This document shows, in pieces, positions 24,413-33,261 of a stretch of DNA of 44,763 nt. This stretch comes from CAXPZW01 sp049594615 (GTDB lineage: Bacteria > Bacteroidota > Bacteroidia > Flavobacteriales_D > Sanyastnellaceae). Below the pieces are notes generated by a model. It did not search any database and was not told the DNA's origin. It saw only the letters and a program-made list of their open reading frames with translations. Numbering within the stretch: the first letter of the stretch is position 1; every line of letters starts with the position of its first letter. The stretch is taken from contig JBMYJR010000018.1 in NCBI GenBank assembly GCA_049594615.1, positions 1-44,763 on the forward strand, written 5' to 3'. The position numbers were made by a program, and so were the translations under genes.

Positions 24413-26812
24413 ATGAAGTCCTTCTTCACCGCAATGGCTGTGCTTTGTACAACAGCCCTTATCGCCCAATCTCGCACTGTTTCGGGCACCTACCTCGACG
24501 CTGAATCACAACCCATTCCATTGGCCACTGTGCTGTTGTCTGACACCGCGGGCACGTTGGTGAAAGCAGGCGCCACCGATATGGACGGGGCCTTCCGTGT
24601 GGTTGCACCCAAAGACGGGTTGTACCAACTGGCGATCACCGCCATTGGATTCAAAGCCTTTGTACAAGCACTGGAGTTGACCGGAGCTGACCTGGATTTG
24701 GGCACCCTGACGGGTGTTGCAGATGCAGAAGTATTGGGCTCGGCTGAAATCACCGCCAAAAAACCACTGGTGAGTGTGGACCCCGACAAAACCGTGTTGA
24801 ACGTGGCCGAACACCTCTCAGCCTCAGGTGACAACGGCTTGGAGCTGCTGCGCAAAGCACCCGGAGTCATGGTGGACAACAACGAGAACATCATGGTCGA
24901 AGGCAAGTCCGGCATCCAGGTGTTCATCGATGGGCGCCCTTCTCCCCTGCGTGGTGAGGATTTGACCAACTACCTGAAAAGCCTGCAAAGCACCGACGTG
25001 GAATCGGTGGAGATCATCACCCAGCCGTCCTCTAAATACGACGCTGCAGGCAACGCCGGTATCATCAACATCATCCTCAAGCGCGAGAAAGGACTGGGCA
25101 CCAACGGCACCGTCAACGCCGGCTATGTGCGCGGCGAGCGCAACCGTTACAACGGCTCGGTGAGCATCAACCACCGCAACACGTTCATGAATGCCTTTGG
25201 CAACTACGGGCTGTTCACCGGCGAGAGCACCGGGTTCATGAACTTCTACCGCGAGCAGAACGGGTACACCTTCGATTCCAAGACCAACTCGGTGTACAAC
25301 AACGAAAACCACAACGCGCAGCTGGGTGCTGATTTCTATGTAGGCAAGCGATCGACCATTGGTTTTTTGGCCAGTGCCAACACCGGGCAGCGGGGCGACA
25401 GCAGCATTTCCAACACCCCCATCTACTCGCCTGCTTCTGCTGTGGTGGACAGCATCTTGTACGCGCCCACCGTGAGCGACGCGGAATCCATCAACGCATC
25501 GTTCAACATCAACTACCGTTTTGAGGACACCACTGGGGTCAGCTTTTCGGCCGACTTGGACTACGGACAGTACACCCGCGATCGTCTGGACTTCCAGCCC
25601 AACTTCTACCTCGACCCTGACGGCGTCACTGTGCTGAATGAACGTACAACACGCCAGGAAACCCCCATCGATATTGAGCTCTACAGCGCCAAAGCCGACT
25701 ACGAACGCCCGGCCTTTGGCGGCACCTTTGCTACCGGCGTGAAGTGGGCCGATGTGCGCACCGACAACACCCTGGATGCATACAACGTGGTTTCCGGTCA
25801 AGCCGCGTTGGACTCTTCACGCAGCAACAACTTCACCTACCGTGAGCAGGTGTACGCGGCCTACATCAACCAGCAATACAAATGGGGCAAGTGGGGCCTG
25901 CAAGCCGGTTTGCGCATGGAGCACACCGAAAGCCTTGGGGAGCTCACTGCCTTCCAAGAAACCGATAACGATCGCGTACCACGGTCGTATACGAACCTGT
26001 TCCCGTCTGCTGGACTCACCTTCCAGCAGAACATGCTGAACACCTGGTCGCTGATCTACAGCCGCCGCATTGAGCGTCCGGATTATGCTTCGCTCAATCC
26101 CTTTGAGTACCAACTCAACGAACTGTCGTTCATGCGCGGCAATCCTTTCCTCCAACCCCAGTACACCGAGAACATCAAGCTGACCCACACCTGGCGTTAC
26201 ACCTTGAACACCAGCTTTTCGTTCAGTTACATCTCGGACTTCTATGCCCAGGTGACCCAAGCCGAGGATCAGGTACGCAACTTCTTGACCACCCTAAACG
26301 TGGCCGATCAGCAGATCTACAACTTCAGCGTGAGCTACCCCATGCAAATCAAAGAGTGGTGGAACGTGTACGCCAACATCTACGGCTATTATGCCAAATA
26401 CACCGCCAACGATCCGCTGTTTGTGCCCATTGACCAGCTGACCTACGGCGGTTATGCGCAAAGCACCTTTACCCTCAACCCCGCTTGGAGCCTCGAGGTG
26501 AGTGGGTGGTTCTCCTCGCCTTCGATTTGGGGAGGTACGTACCGCACCGCTTCATTGGGTGCACTCAACACGGGGGTGAAGTACCAGTTCTCACCGCGCG
26601 GCACGCTGCGCATGTCGGTCAATGACATCCTCTACACACAGCCCTGGGAAGGTGAAACCGAATTTGCGGACGTACGCATCAACGGCACCGGCGGTTCAGA
26701 TTCACGTCAATTCCGCATCAACGTCAGCTGGCGCTTTGGCGATGCCGAAGTGAAGGAACTGCGCAAACGCAAGACCGGGCTCGAGAACGAGCAGGGCCGC
26801 ATTGGCGGTTAA
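24413..26812 (+). CDS. Outer-membrane beta-barrel protein, PF14905 family
   Basis: 799 aa, complete. Signal peptide SFFTAMAVLCTTALIAQ, a carboxypeptidase-regulatory-like domain (about 22-105: RTVSGTYLDAESQPIPLATV), a plug-like domain (about 115-225: GLELLRKAPGVMVDNNENIM, then GIQVFIDGRPSPLRGEDL and QPSSKYDAAGNAGIINIIL) and a barrel ending in a charged tail. The plug wording (GKSGIQVFIDGRPSPL, SSKYDAAGNAGIINI) is diagnostic for the Bacteroidota OMP_b-brl_3 family rather than classical TonB receptors. Ligand unknown. It is a paralogue of the partial gene at the left edge. No C-terminal sorting signal. Confidence 0.93.
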   Translation: MKSFFTAMAVLCTTALIAQSRTVSGTYLDAESQPIPLATVLLSDTAGTLVKAGATDMDGAFRVVAPKDGLYQLAITAIGFKAFVQALELTGADLDLGTLTGVADAEVLGSAEITAKKPLVSVDPDKTVLNVAEHLSASGDNGLELLRKAPGVMVDNNENIMVEGKSGIQVFIDGRPSPLRGEDLTNYLKSLQSTDVESVEIITQPSSKYDAAGNAGIINIILKREKGLGTNGTVNAGYVRGERNRYNGSVSINHRNTFMNAFGNYGLFTGESTGFMNFYREQNGYTFDSKTNSVYNNENHNAQLGADFYVGKRSTIGFLASANTGQRGDSSISNTPIYSPASAVVDSILYAPTVSDAESINASFNINYRFEDTTGVSFSADLDYGQYTRDRLDFQPNFYLDPDGVTVLNERTTRQETPIDIELYSAKADYERPAFGGTFATGVKWADVRTDNTLDAYNVVSGQAALDSSRSNNFTYREQVYAAYINQQYKWGKWGLQAGLRMEHTESLGELTAFQETDNDRVPRSYTNLFPSAGLTFQQNMLNTWSLIYSRRIERPDYASLNPFEYQLNELSFMRGNPFLQPQYTENIKLTHTWRYTLNTSFSFSYISDFYAQVTQAEDQVRNFLTTLNVADQQIYNFSVSYPMQIKEWWNVYANIYGYYAKYTANDPLFVPIDQLTYGGYAQSTFTLNPAWSLEVSGWFSSPSIWGGTYRTASLGALNTGVKYQFSPRGTLRMSVNDILYTQPWEGETEFADVRINGTGGSDSRQFRINVSWRFGDAEVKELRKRKTGLENEQGRIGG

Positions 26813-26848
26813 GCACCCACACTGGACCAAGCACTGTGGCCTGCCCGG

Positions 26849-26882
26849 TTGCTATACCTTGCTCCAAGCCTTTGTACCTTCG
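26849..26882 (+). promoter_or_regulatory. Promoter of the small membrane protein gene
   Basis: TTG 26849-26851, 23-nt spacer, TACCTTCG 26875-26882, then 17 nt to the ATG at 26900. TACCTTCG also occurs in the promoter at 41130-41137. Confidence 0.6.
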
Positions 26883-26899
26883 CCGCAAATCACGCAACC

Positions 26900-27334
26900 A
26901 TGAGTCCTGCAGTACGCAACATTTTGGCCATCATCCTGGGTATTGTTCTGGGATCCTTGGTGAACATTGGCATTTTGAACATGGGCGCCATGCTCTTCCC
27001 CTTCCCCGAGAGCATCGACAAAAACGACGCGGAAGCCGTCATCGCGTACATGCAAACCCAGCCCACACTGTCGCACATGTGGATTGTTCCGCTGATGGCC
27101 CACATGATTGGGACCGTGGTGGGCGCCATCATCTGCTCGCGCATTGCAGTCTATGGACACTTCCGCCTGGCCATGGGCGTGGGCATCTTCTTTTTGGTGG
27201 GCGGCATCATGAACAAATTCCTCATCCCGCATCCACTGGTGATGAGCATCTTGGACATCGCTCTTTACATCCCTGCCGCGTGGCTCGGATGGAAGCTGGC
27301 CGGTTCTCCTGCGGATACGGCTGCACCGGAATAG
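26900..27334 (+). CDS. Small four-helix membrane protein
   Basis: 144 aa with four hydrophobic helices: ILAIILGIVLGSLVNIGIL, MWIVPLMAHMIGTVVGAIIC, LAMGVGIFFLVGGIMNKFL and SILDIALYIPAAWLGWKL. The loop after helix 1 has FPFPESIDKNDAEAV. Similar hypothetical proteins with 'GSLVNMG', 'HxxGTxVGA' and 'YIPxAWLG' segments occur in Bacteroidota, but I know no function. Start is the ATG at 26900, just after a promoter; a longer frame upstream crosses the promoter and is rejected. Confidence 0.8.
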   Translation: MSPAVRNILAIILGIVLGSLVNIGILNMGAMLFPFPESIDKNDAEAVIAYMQTQPTLSHMWIVPLMAHMIGTVVGAIICSRIAVYGHFRLAMGVGIFFLVGGIMNKFLIPHPLVMSILDIALYIPAAWLGWKLAGSPADTAAPE

Positions 27335-27724
27335 GCGCTTTTTTAGGTGCGGTACCGGACGCGCGTGCTACATGAGTTCCAAGGCTTGTGTGTGATGAAT
27401 AATACTCGCGCGATAAGAGTCTTGGATCTTACCCAAACCGCCGCAAAAACTGCGTGATTAACGAGGGGGGGGGTGTCTTTTTGGCGCGCCTTTTTTGCGC
27501 ACACGCTCAGTTGGTGAACCAGCTCGGGTGGGTTGAATACGAAGAGTAAGGTCAACGGCTGACGCCATTGATGTCCGTTTCAACATAGCCCTCTCACTTC
27601 TGCACTGGAATGATCGATTCACCGATTATTTTGTACTTTTTAAGGGCTTAGAGCATGCATTTCAGCATACCCTTCAGCGGCCTTGTGCAAATGCCTGACT
27701 GAGTTCGCCTCAACTAAAACAAAC
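27335..27724. other. 390-bp intergenic region, AT-richer, with a G9 tract
   Basis: No supported gene. A run of nine G (27465-27473) is followed by GGCGCGCC and TTTTTT. TTATTTTG (27626-27633) and TACTTTTT (27634-27641) are weak promoter candidates for the adhesin gene. Base composition falls here and stays lower through the next gene. Confidence 0.55.
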
Positions 27725-30622
27725 ATGCGAAGAGTTAGTACACACCTGACTCCAAGACTGCTGGCCAGCTGTGCCCTCTTGTCATTTGCCCAAATCGTAT
27801 TGGGGCAAACATGTTTAGAATTCGCCGTAAACGCCATTCCTGTTGCCGCTTGTCCTGGAGACTGCGTCACACCCGACCTCTCGTTTACCGAAATCAAGGC
27901 AACAGATACCTATACCGTATCAAGCATCGACTATTTGCCACCTGTCCCTTTTTCGGAAGGAGACCCCATCATCGTCGGGTACGATGATATTTGGACCGAG
28001 CCACTCGACTTGCCTTTTCCCTTCTGTTTCTTTGGTGAATCTTACAGCCAAATTACGGTGGGCGCAAATGGGGTACTGTCGTTCAATATGGATTTGGCAA
28101 GCCCCGTTGGGTATGACATCTTCACTGCGTCATTTTGCGATTGGCAATTCGACCAAACGCTGCCCAACACCTTCGAAGTACCCTATCACAATTCCATCAA
28201 TGGTGCTTACCACGACATCGACCCCTTCTTTGGTGGCAACGTGCGTATGGCAGTAGTTGGAGAAGCTCCCTGTCGCAAAGTGGTGGTGAATTATGAAGCT
28301 GTCCCGCACTACGCACCGTGGTTCGCACCGTGGTGCGCGGACCTCATTACCAATCAGCAAATCGTGCTGCACGAAAGCACCAACATCATTGAAATCTATT
28401 TGGGCGATAAACCCACCTGCTTTGACTGGAATTTAGGAAACGCAGTGGTGGGTATCCAAAACGCCAATGGCACATTGGCTTACACACCGCCAGGTCGAAA
28501 TACAGGCAATTGGTCGGCAACAAACGAAGCCTGGATGTTTCTTCCTGATGGCGCTCCAGTGCATTCGGTGGTCTGGACCGATGCCCTGGGGGGCATCATC
28601 AATTCGGGCACGTCCGGAGAAATTTGTCCCGAGGAAGACACCAATGCCACCGCCACTTTAACCTACGACATCTGTGGTACGCCCTTCTCTCTCGAGCAAG
28701 ATGTCCTCATCGAGGTTGCAGGGGCCAACACCACATCCCTCACCAACCTCACCAACTGCGAATCGGTCGAATGGAACGGTACCACCTATGATGCAAATGG
28801 CACCTACACATACACGACTGTGAATGCAGCGGGATGCGACTCCATTGCAACCTTGGAATTGGTCATTGCTCCCCCCGCTACATCCTTGACCGAAGTGAGC
28901 GCCTGCGAGAACTATACATGGAACGATGTAGAATATTCCACTACGGGTTCCTACGACTTCATTTCAACGGCAGCCAACGGGTGCGACTCCATTGCAACCC
29001 TGGCGTTGGACATACTCATGCCCTCCACCAGCAACACAACTCTGGTTACTTGCGACAGTGTCACTTGGAATGGAACCACCTACGATACAGCGGGCGAATA
29101 CTCCTTTTTGACGGTAAATGCCGTCGGATGTGATTCGATAGCTACTCTGACTTTGAGCGTGGTCCCACCCATCGAGGTTGAAACTGCTGCTGCGGGATGC
29201 GACTCGGTTTCTTTTGGAGGTGCAACCTACTTTGAATCAGGCATCTATACGTTTACCGAAACCGCTGTATCGGGCTGTGACTCGATCGTGGTTGCTGATT
29301 TGCAAGTCTTGTACTCCACCTCTTCTTTGGAGGAAGTTCAAAGTTGCGTCCCCATTACTTGGAACAGTACGCTTTGCGAAACATCTGGTGTGTACAGCTT
29401 TGAAACTACCAATGCAGTGGGGTGTGACTCGTTGGCCACATTGGATTTTTTGCTCACCACCACCCTCACGTCCACCTCACAAATTGAGGCCTGCGATTCG
29501 CTGCTTTGGAACGAAAACATCTACTACGAATCGGGAACGTATGACTTTGAAAGCACCTCGGTGTTGGGGTGTGACTCGGTTGCTGTTTTAGAGCTCAACT
29601 TGGCGGCAAGCAGCACGTCGTTTCAAGTTGAACAAGCATGTGCTCCCTATACATGGAATGGAACCACCTACGACACGTCAGGGACCTACACCTACCTCAC
29701 GACCAATGTGGCTGGATGCGACTCGTTGGCCACGTTGGACATTGACATTGCCGCGCCCTCCACGTCTACCACAGTGATAAACACTTGTGATTCCTATTTC
29801 TGGAACGGCACACTGTACAGCGCATCTGGTACCTATGAATTCTTGACCAGTACCGCCCAAGGCTGCGATTCAGTTGCCGTGCTGGAATTGGAGCTGGCAA
29901 ACGCGACTTCTTCCACAACAGCCCTATCCTCATGCAATGAAGTCGAATGGAACGGTGCGATGTACGGGACCACGGGCACCTATGAATTCATGACAACCAC
30001 AAGTGCTGGATGTGACTCGCTAGCCGTTCTCGAGTTGGAAATACTGCCTTCCAGTACCGCATTTATCGAGATTGAAGCATGCGCCCCCATCTTGTGGAAC
30101 GGGGACCTTTACGAGGCGAGTGGTCTTTTTGAATTTACCTCTACCAATGCTTTGGGTTGTGATTCAGTGACCACCATGCAATTGACGATCACAGAAGGAC
30201 CTATTGAAATACAAACCGAAGCCGAATCTTGCGAACGCTTTTTTTGGAATGAAGAATGGCTCGAAAGTAGCGGCGCCTTCACCTCTGTTGCAATTGACAC
30301 CTTGGGGTGTGAAACCATCACCACCCTGAACCTGACGCTTTATTCTGATAAAATCTACGTGCCCAACGCCTTTTCTCCCAACAACGACGGGGTGAATGAC
30401 GTGTTGGAAGTGGTCAGTGAGGATGTGGAGTGGATGGAGCTGCTCATCTTCAACAGATGGGGTGACATCGTTTATCGCGGAAATGATACACAATCGCCTT
30501 GGAACGGTTCTCACCAGAGCGGTACGCATTACTGCCCTGATGGGATCTATTGTTACAAACTGGCCTACCGTTGTCTAGGGGATATAACCGAGCGGTTTGG
30601 ATTCATCACGCTGATCAGATAA
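27725..30622 (+). CDS. Large repeat adhesin with gliding-type C-terminal domain (T9SS type B)
   Basis: 965 aa from the ATG at 27725, which opens a signal peptide (LLASCALLSFAQIVLGQ). Residues about 20-310 are a secreted N-terminal domain with DIWTEPLDLPFPFCFFGESY and ITVGANGVLSFNMD, a pattern common in Bacteroidota cell-surface proteins. Residues about 345-875 hold eleven tandem 49-residue repeats, each with Cys1, W(N)G/NxxxY, SGxYxF and GCDS with Cys27. The last 90 residues form the CHU_C/gliding-motility-associated domain (PF13585), used for T9SS type B export: YVPNAFSPNNDGVNDVLEV, then LLIFNRWGDIVYRG and YCPDGIYCYKLAYRC. Expected to be surface-exposed or secreted and probably adhesive (inference). 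Codon use is AT-richer than in neighbours. One repeat (unit 5) has an extra Cys (TLCETSG) where Tyr is usual. Confidence 0.92.
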   Translation: MRRVSTHLTPRLLASCALLSFAQIVLGQTCLEFAVNAIPVAACPGDCVTPDLSFTEIKATDTYTVSSIDYLPPVPFSEGDPIIVGYDDIWTEPLDLPFPFCFFGESYSQITVGANGVLSFNMDLASPVGYDIFTASFCDWQFDQTLPNTFEVPYHNSINGAYHDIDPFFGGNVRMAVVGEAPCRKVVVNYEAVPHYAPWFAPWCADLITNQQIVLHESTNIIEIYLGDKPTCFDWNLGNAVVGIQNANGTLAYTPPGRNTGNWSATNEAWMFLPDGAPVHSVVWTDALGGIINSGTSGEICPEEDTNATATLTYDICGTPFSLEQDVLIEVAGANTTSLTNLTNCESVEWNGTTYDANGTYTYTTVNAAGCDSIATLELVIAPPATSLTEVSACENYTWNDVEYSTTGSYDFISTAANGCDSIATLALDILMPSTSNTTLVTCDSVTWNGTTYDTAGEYSFLTVNAVGCDSIATLTLSVVPPIEVETAAAGCDSVSFGGATYFESGIYTFTETAVSGCDSIVVADLQVLYSTSSLEEVQSCVPITWNSTLCETSGVYSFETTNAVGCDSLATLDFLLTTTLTSTSQIEACDSLLWNENIYYESGTYDFESTSVLGCDSVAVLELNLAASSTSFQVEQACAPYTWNGTTYDTSGTYTYLTTNVAGCDSLATLDIDIAAPSTSTTVINTCDSYFWNGTLYSASGTYEFLTSTAQGCDSVAVLELELANATSSTTALSSCNEVEWNGAMYGTTGTYEFMTTTSAGCDSLAVLELEILPSSTAFIEIEACAPILWNGDLYEASGLFEFTSTNALGCDSVTTMQLTITEGPIEIQTEAESCERFFWNEEWLESSGAFTSVAIDTLGCETITTLNLTLYSDKIYVPNAFSPNNDGVNDVLEVVSEDVEWMELLIFNRWGDIVYRGNDTQSPWNGSHQSGTHYCPDGIYCYKLAYRCLGDITERFGFITLIR
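28757..30350 (+). repeat. Eleven tandem 147-bp (49-aa) coding repeats
   Basis: Units start at each Cys1 codon, the first at 28757. The first two units are exactly 49 residues and most others appear the same. At the protein level conserved positions are Cys1, Trp6, Tyr11, Gly15, Tyr17 and Gly26-Cys27-Asp28-Ser29; nucleotide identity between units is only moderate, so the array is old rather than freshly amplified. Confidence 0.85.
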
Positions 30623-30731
30623 TGCCCTCGATGGAGCGCAGGCAGCCGCAACGCTGAAGGCTCGCGAGAAGTATGGGCATCACCGCTTAACGCGGGAAAA
30701 TAAGCTTGAAGCAACGCGTCTAAAAACGTTT

Positions 30732-31757
30732 CTACCCGACTGCGCCCGGCTCCTCTTCCACCACCTGCACCACGACCTTGCCTTGATTGGCCAAGTTGTC
30801 CAGTACCCGGTAAGCCTCGGGGGCGCGGTCATAGGCATAGGTGCCGTGGATGTGTAAGTCCACCTCGCCTTGCTGGACCAAATCAAGCAATTCCTGCATG
30901 CCGCCGTTTTGTTGCACGAAGCACATTTTGCTCTTGCGGCTGCTGAACAGCGAAAGCAGACCTCCGGTGAACCACGTGTTGAGGATGCGGCGAATGGGGC
31001 CACCTACCAGTACGAACGTGCCGCCAGGGGTCAATCGGCGGCGCGCGGCAAGCAGTGGCGCCACGCCAATCAGGTCCAGGATGTAATCCCACTTGTAGGT
31101 TTGGGTGGTGAAGTCGGTTTCGCGGTAGTCCCAAACCTCATCGGCACCGATCGCACGAACGAAGTCGGCTTTGTCGCCATGATCTACCGCAGTCACAAAC
31201 GCGCCCTTGCGTTTGGCAAGTGGCACAGCAAAAGAACCGGCCCCTCCCCCAGCACCCAAGATCAGCACCCTGTCCCCTTCTTTTATGCCGCCGTTGACAG
31301 CCAGCCCTTGAAATGCCACAGCGCCCGCTTGCGGCAATACGCTCGCGTCGTGATGGGAGATCCAATCGGGCTTGTGGGTCAGGTGCTTGGCCGGGCAGAT
31401 GGCGTGGCTGGCGGTCCCTCCTTGCCCCACCAAAATGTCGCCAAACACCCTGTCGCCGCGTCGGAAGCCTCCGGTGCCCGGGCCGATGTCGATCACTTCG
31501 CCCGACACATCGGTGCCGAGCACTTGCAACTTGGGCTTCTTCCAGCCCCAAATGCGCGTGTAGACCGGGCTGCCGTGCAGGAATTCACGGTCCGAAGAGT
31601 TGAGCGAGACCGCATGCACTTTCACCAGCACGTGGCCTTTGGGAACCGGTCCTAGAGGCAAGGTTTCGCGGTGCAGGACATCGGCGGTGCCGTATTCGCG
31701 GTAGGTCCACGCGTCAAACGTGGCAGGTGGGGTGGGAATGGTGGGGGATTGTGACAT
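30732..31757 (-). CDS. NAD(P)-dependent MDR oxidoreductase, quinone-oxidoreductase type
   Basis: 341 aa, medium-chain dehydrogenase/reductase. N-terminal GroES-like domain (about 15-135): GHVLVKVHAVSLNSSDREFL, LGTDVSGEVIDIG and FRRGDRVFGD; Rossmann domain (about 140-290) with GDRVLILGAGGGAGSFAVPLAK and YILDLIG. The zinc-ligand Cys/His set of alcohol dehydrogenases is absent, which places it with NADPH:quinone oxidoreductases or the RTN4IP1/VAT-1-like group. It probably reduces an activated double bond or quinone in the cytoplasm; substrate unknown. The ATG gives an N-terminus a little longer than usual. A 109-nt gap separates it from the convergent adhesin gene, the only roomy convergent junction in the window. 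Confidence 0.88.
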   Translation of the reverse strand: MSQSPTIPTPPATFDAWTYREYGTADVLHRETLPLGPVPKGHVLVKVHAVSLNSSDREFLHGSPVYTRIWGWKKPKLQVLGTDVSGEVIDIGPGTGGFRRGDRVFGDILVGQGGTASHAICPAKHLTHKPDWISHHDASVLPQAGAVAFQGLAVNGGIKEGDRVLILGAGGGAGSFAVPLAKRKGAFVTAVDHGDKADFVRAIGADEVWDYRETDFTTQTYKWDYILDLIGVAPLLAARRRLTPGGTFVLVGGPIRRILNTWFTGGLLSLFSSRKSKMCFVQQNGGMQELLDLVQQGEVDLHIHGTYAYDRAPEAYRVLDNLANQGKVVVQVVEEEPGAVG

Positions 31758-31816
31758 GGAGCAAGTATTCGCATGCAGGACGAATCATCCTGCCCAAAGT
31801 TACAGCCGCCCAAGAA

Positions 31817-32314
31817 CTAGCGCGTCAGCGCAGCGATGATGTTGGCGTGCTCTGGAAACAGACTTGCCAGCACACCACGCTCAGCCAACTCAAAATCAGC
31901 AAAATCAAACCCCGGCGCCACCGTGCAACCTGTCAGGCCGTATTCCCCTGCGGCCTTGACCCTGGAGCCGAACCAAGCACCTCCGGGTACCACGTGTTGG
32001 GGAACCTGGCCGGCCGCGAAATCGGTGCCGAGTTCGGTGATGGTGAGTGTGCCTTCGGGCGAAATCTCGATGACCTCTACCGGGTCTCCGCTGTAGAAAT
32101 GCCACACCTCGTCCTGACGGATGCGGTGAAAGGCCGAGAAATTCCCTGCGGTAAGCAGGAAGTAAATGGCGGTGCTGTGGTGACGGTCGCCCAAATAGCC
32201 CGGCAACGCCGACTGCGGGATGGCGGCCGTGCTGCGGTAGGTTTCGCGGTAGTAGCCGCCTTCGGGGTGGGGCAACAACTGTAGTTGCTGGGCAAGAGAT
32301 TCGGCAGGGTTCAT
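31817..32314 (-). CDS. DUF985 cupin protein
   Basis: 165 aa. Cupin_5/DUF985 (PF06172). Seen: LLPHPEGGYYRETYRS (about 12-27), STAIYFLLTAGNFSAFHRI (about 47-65), DEVWHFYSGDPVEV (about 68-81), HVVPGGAWFGSRV (about 112-124) and the C-terminal GCTVAPGFDFADFELAERG. The family is a single cupin barrel with unknown substrate. The frame is open far upstream, antisense to the next two genes; the ATG at 32314 matches the family N-terminus. The divergent SdpI-like gene starts 30 nt away. Confidence 0.92.
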   Translation of the reverse strand: MNPAESLAQQLQLLPHPEGGYYRETYRSTAAIPQSALPGYLGDRHHSTAIYFLLTAGNFSAFHRIRQDEVWHFYSGDPVEVIEISPEGTLTITELGTDFAAGQVPQHVVPGGAWFGSRVKAAGEYGLTGCTVAPGFDFADFELAERGVLASLFPEHANIIAALTR

Positions 32315-32344
32315 AGCTTTGGCTGAGTTCCAAAGAACGTGATT

Positions 32345-32692
32345 ATGCTCTGGCTTGCCCCTTGGTTCTTCATTCCCGCCATCACCGCTCCTACCTTGAT
32401 TCTGGTTGGGGGGCTCATGCTCAAGCGTCCTCCAACCAAGCCCAACGGCATGTACGGCTACCGCACCCGCCGCTCGCGCGCCTCGCAAGAAGCCTGGGAT
32501 TACAGCCAGGTGGCCTCCGCCAAGCGCCTGCTGGTGGGCGGCATAGCCATGGTGGTCTTGGGCCTTCCGGGACTGTTTGTGACCGTGTCCGAAGCCACAG
32601 GCATACTGTTGGGATTGGGGCTGGTGATGCTCGGGACCTTTCTGCCCGTCATCCAAACCGAGCGCGAATTGAAGGCGCGGTTTGATCCGTGA
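32345..32692 (+). CDS. SdpI/YhfL-family small membrane protein
   Basis: 115 aa, three hydrophobic helices. The motif PNGMYGYRTRRSRASQEAWDYSQ (about 34-56) is the SdpI (PF13630) signature, with NxxYGYRT and a following Trp. In Bacillus SdpI gives immunity to the SdpC toxin, but most family members are simply small membrane proteins of unknown role. The ATG at 32345 is preferred to the GTG two codons upstream. MsrB follows after 57 nt. Confidence 0.88.
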   Translation: MLWLAPWFFIPAITAPTLILVGGLMLKRPPTKPNGMYGYRTRRSRASQEAWDYSQVASAKRLLVGGIAMVVLGLPGLFVTVSEATGILLGLGLVMLGTFLPVIQTERELKARFDP

Positions 32693-32749
32693 GGAGTTGC
32701 CCTTTCCCCTGTAACCAAACATCTGCCCGGCCCCACTGGTTTTACCCCT

Positions 32750-33199
32750 ATGAACTGGAACGACGTCCTCGAACACGCCCAAAAAGGCACGCCTGTGGCT
32801 CCGCGCCGCGTGGAGAAAACCGACGTGGAATGGGAAGCGCAGCTGACCCCCGAGCAATTCCGCATCACGCGCCAACACGGGACCGAGCGTCCGTTTTCCG
32901 GCGAGTACTGCGAAGCCCACGACCCGGGCAAGTACAACTGCGTGTGTTGCGCTGCCCCGCTGTTTGACTCCAGCCTTAAGTTCGACTCCGGCACCGGATG
33001 GCCCAGCTTTGCCGAGCCGATCACTGAAGACGCCATCAAATACATCGTAGACCGTTCGCACGGCATGGTGCGCGTGGAAGTGCAATGCAACGTGTGCGAC
33101 GCCCACTTGGGCCACGTGTTCCCCGATGGACCGCCTCCCACAGGCCTGCGCTACTGCATCAATTCCCTGGCGCTGATGAAGGCAGCGGACCAAGAGTAG
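32750..33199 (+). CDS. msrB: Peptide-methionine (R)-S-oxide reductase MsrB
   Basis: 149 aa. MsrB (PF01641) reduces methionine-R-sulfoxide in proteins, using thioredoxin. Seen: LTPEQFRITRQHGTERPFSGEY (about 32-53 in two motifs), zinc ligands Cys64/Cys67 and Cys113/Cys116, SGTGWPSF (80-87), the HLGHVFPDGPPPTG block (119-132) and catalytic Cys136 in LRYCINS. Length and motifs are those of a complete single-domain enzyme, with no MsrA fusion and no signal peptide, so cytoplasmic. A small thioredoxin-like protein at 43598 is not adjacent. Confidence 0.97.
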   Translation: MNWNDVLEHAQKGTPVAPRRVEKTDVEWEAQLTPEQFRITRQHGTERPFSGEYCEAHDPGKYNCVCCAAPLFDSSLKFDSGTGWPSFAEPITEDAIKYIVDRSHGMVRVEVQCNVCDAHLGHVFPDGPPPTGLRYCINSLALMKAADQE

Positions 33200-33261
33200 C
33201 CCCAAAATTGGCCTTGTTCCAGGGCACTGCAATCCGGCGGGGCAACGTACTTTTAGGCCCC

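Noticed and set aside
27343..27555. 70-aa minus-strand frame across the G9 tract
   Set aside because: Composition is not protein-like for this genome and it depends on the exact homopolymer length.
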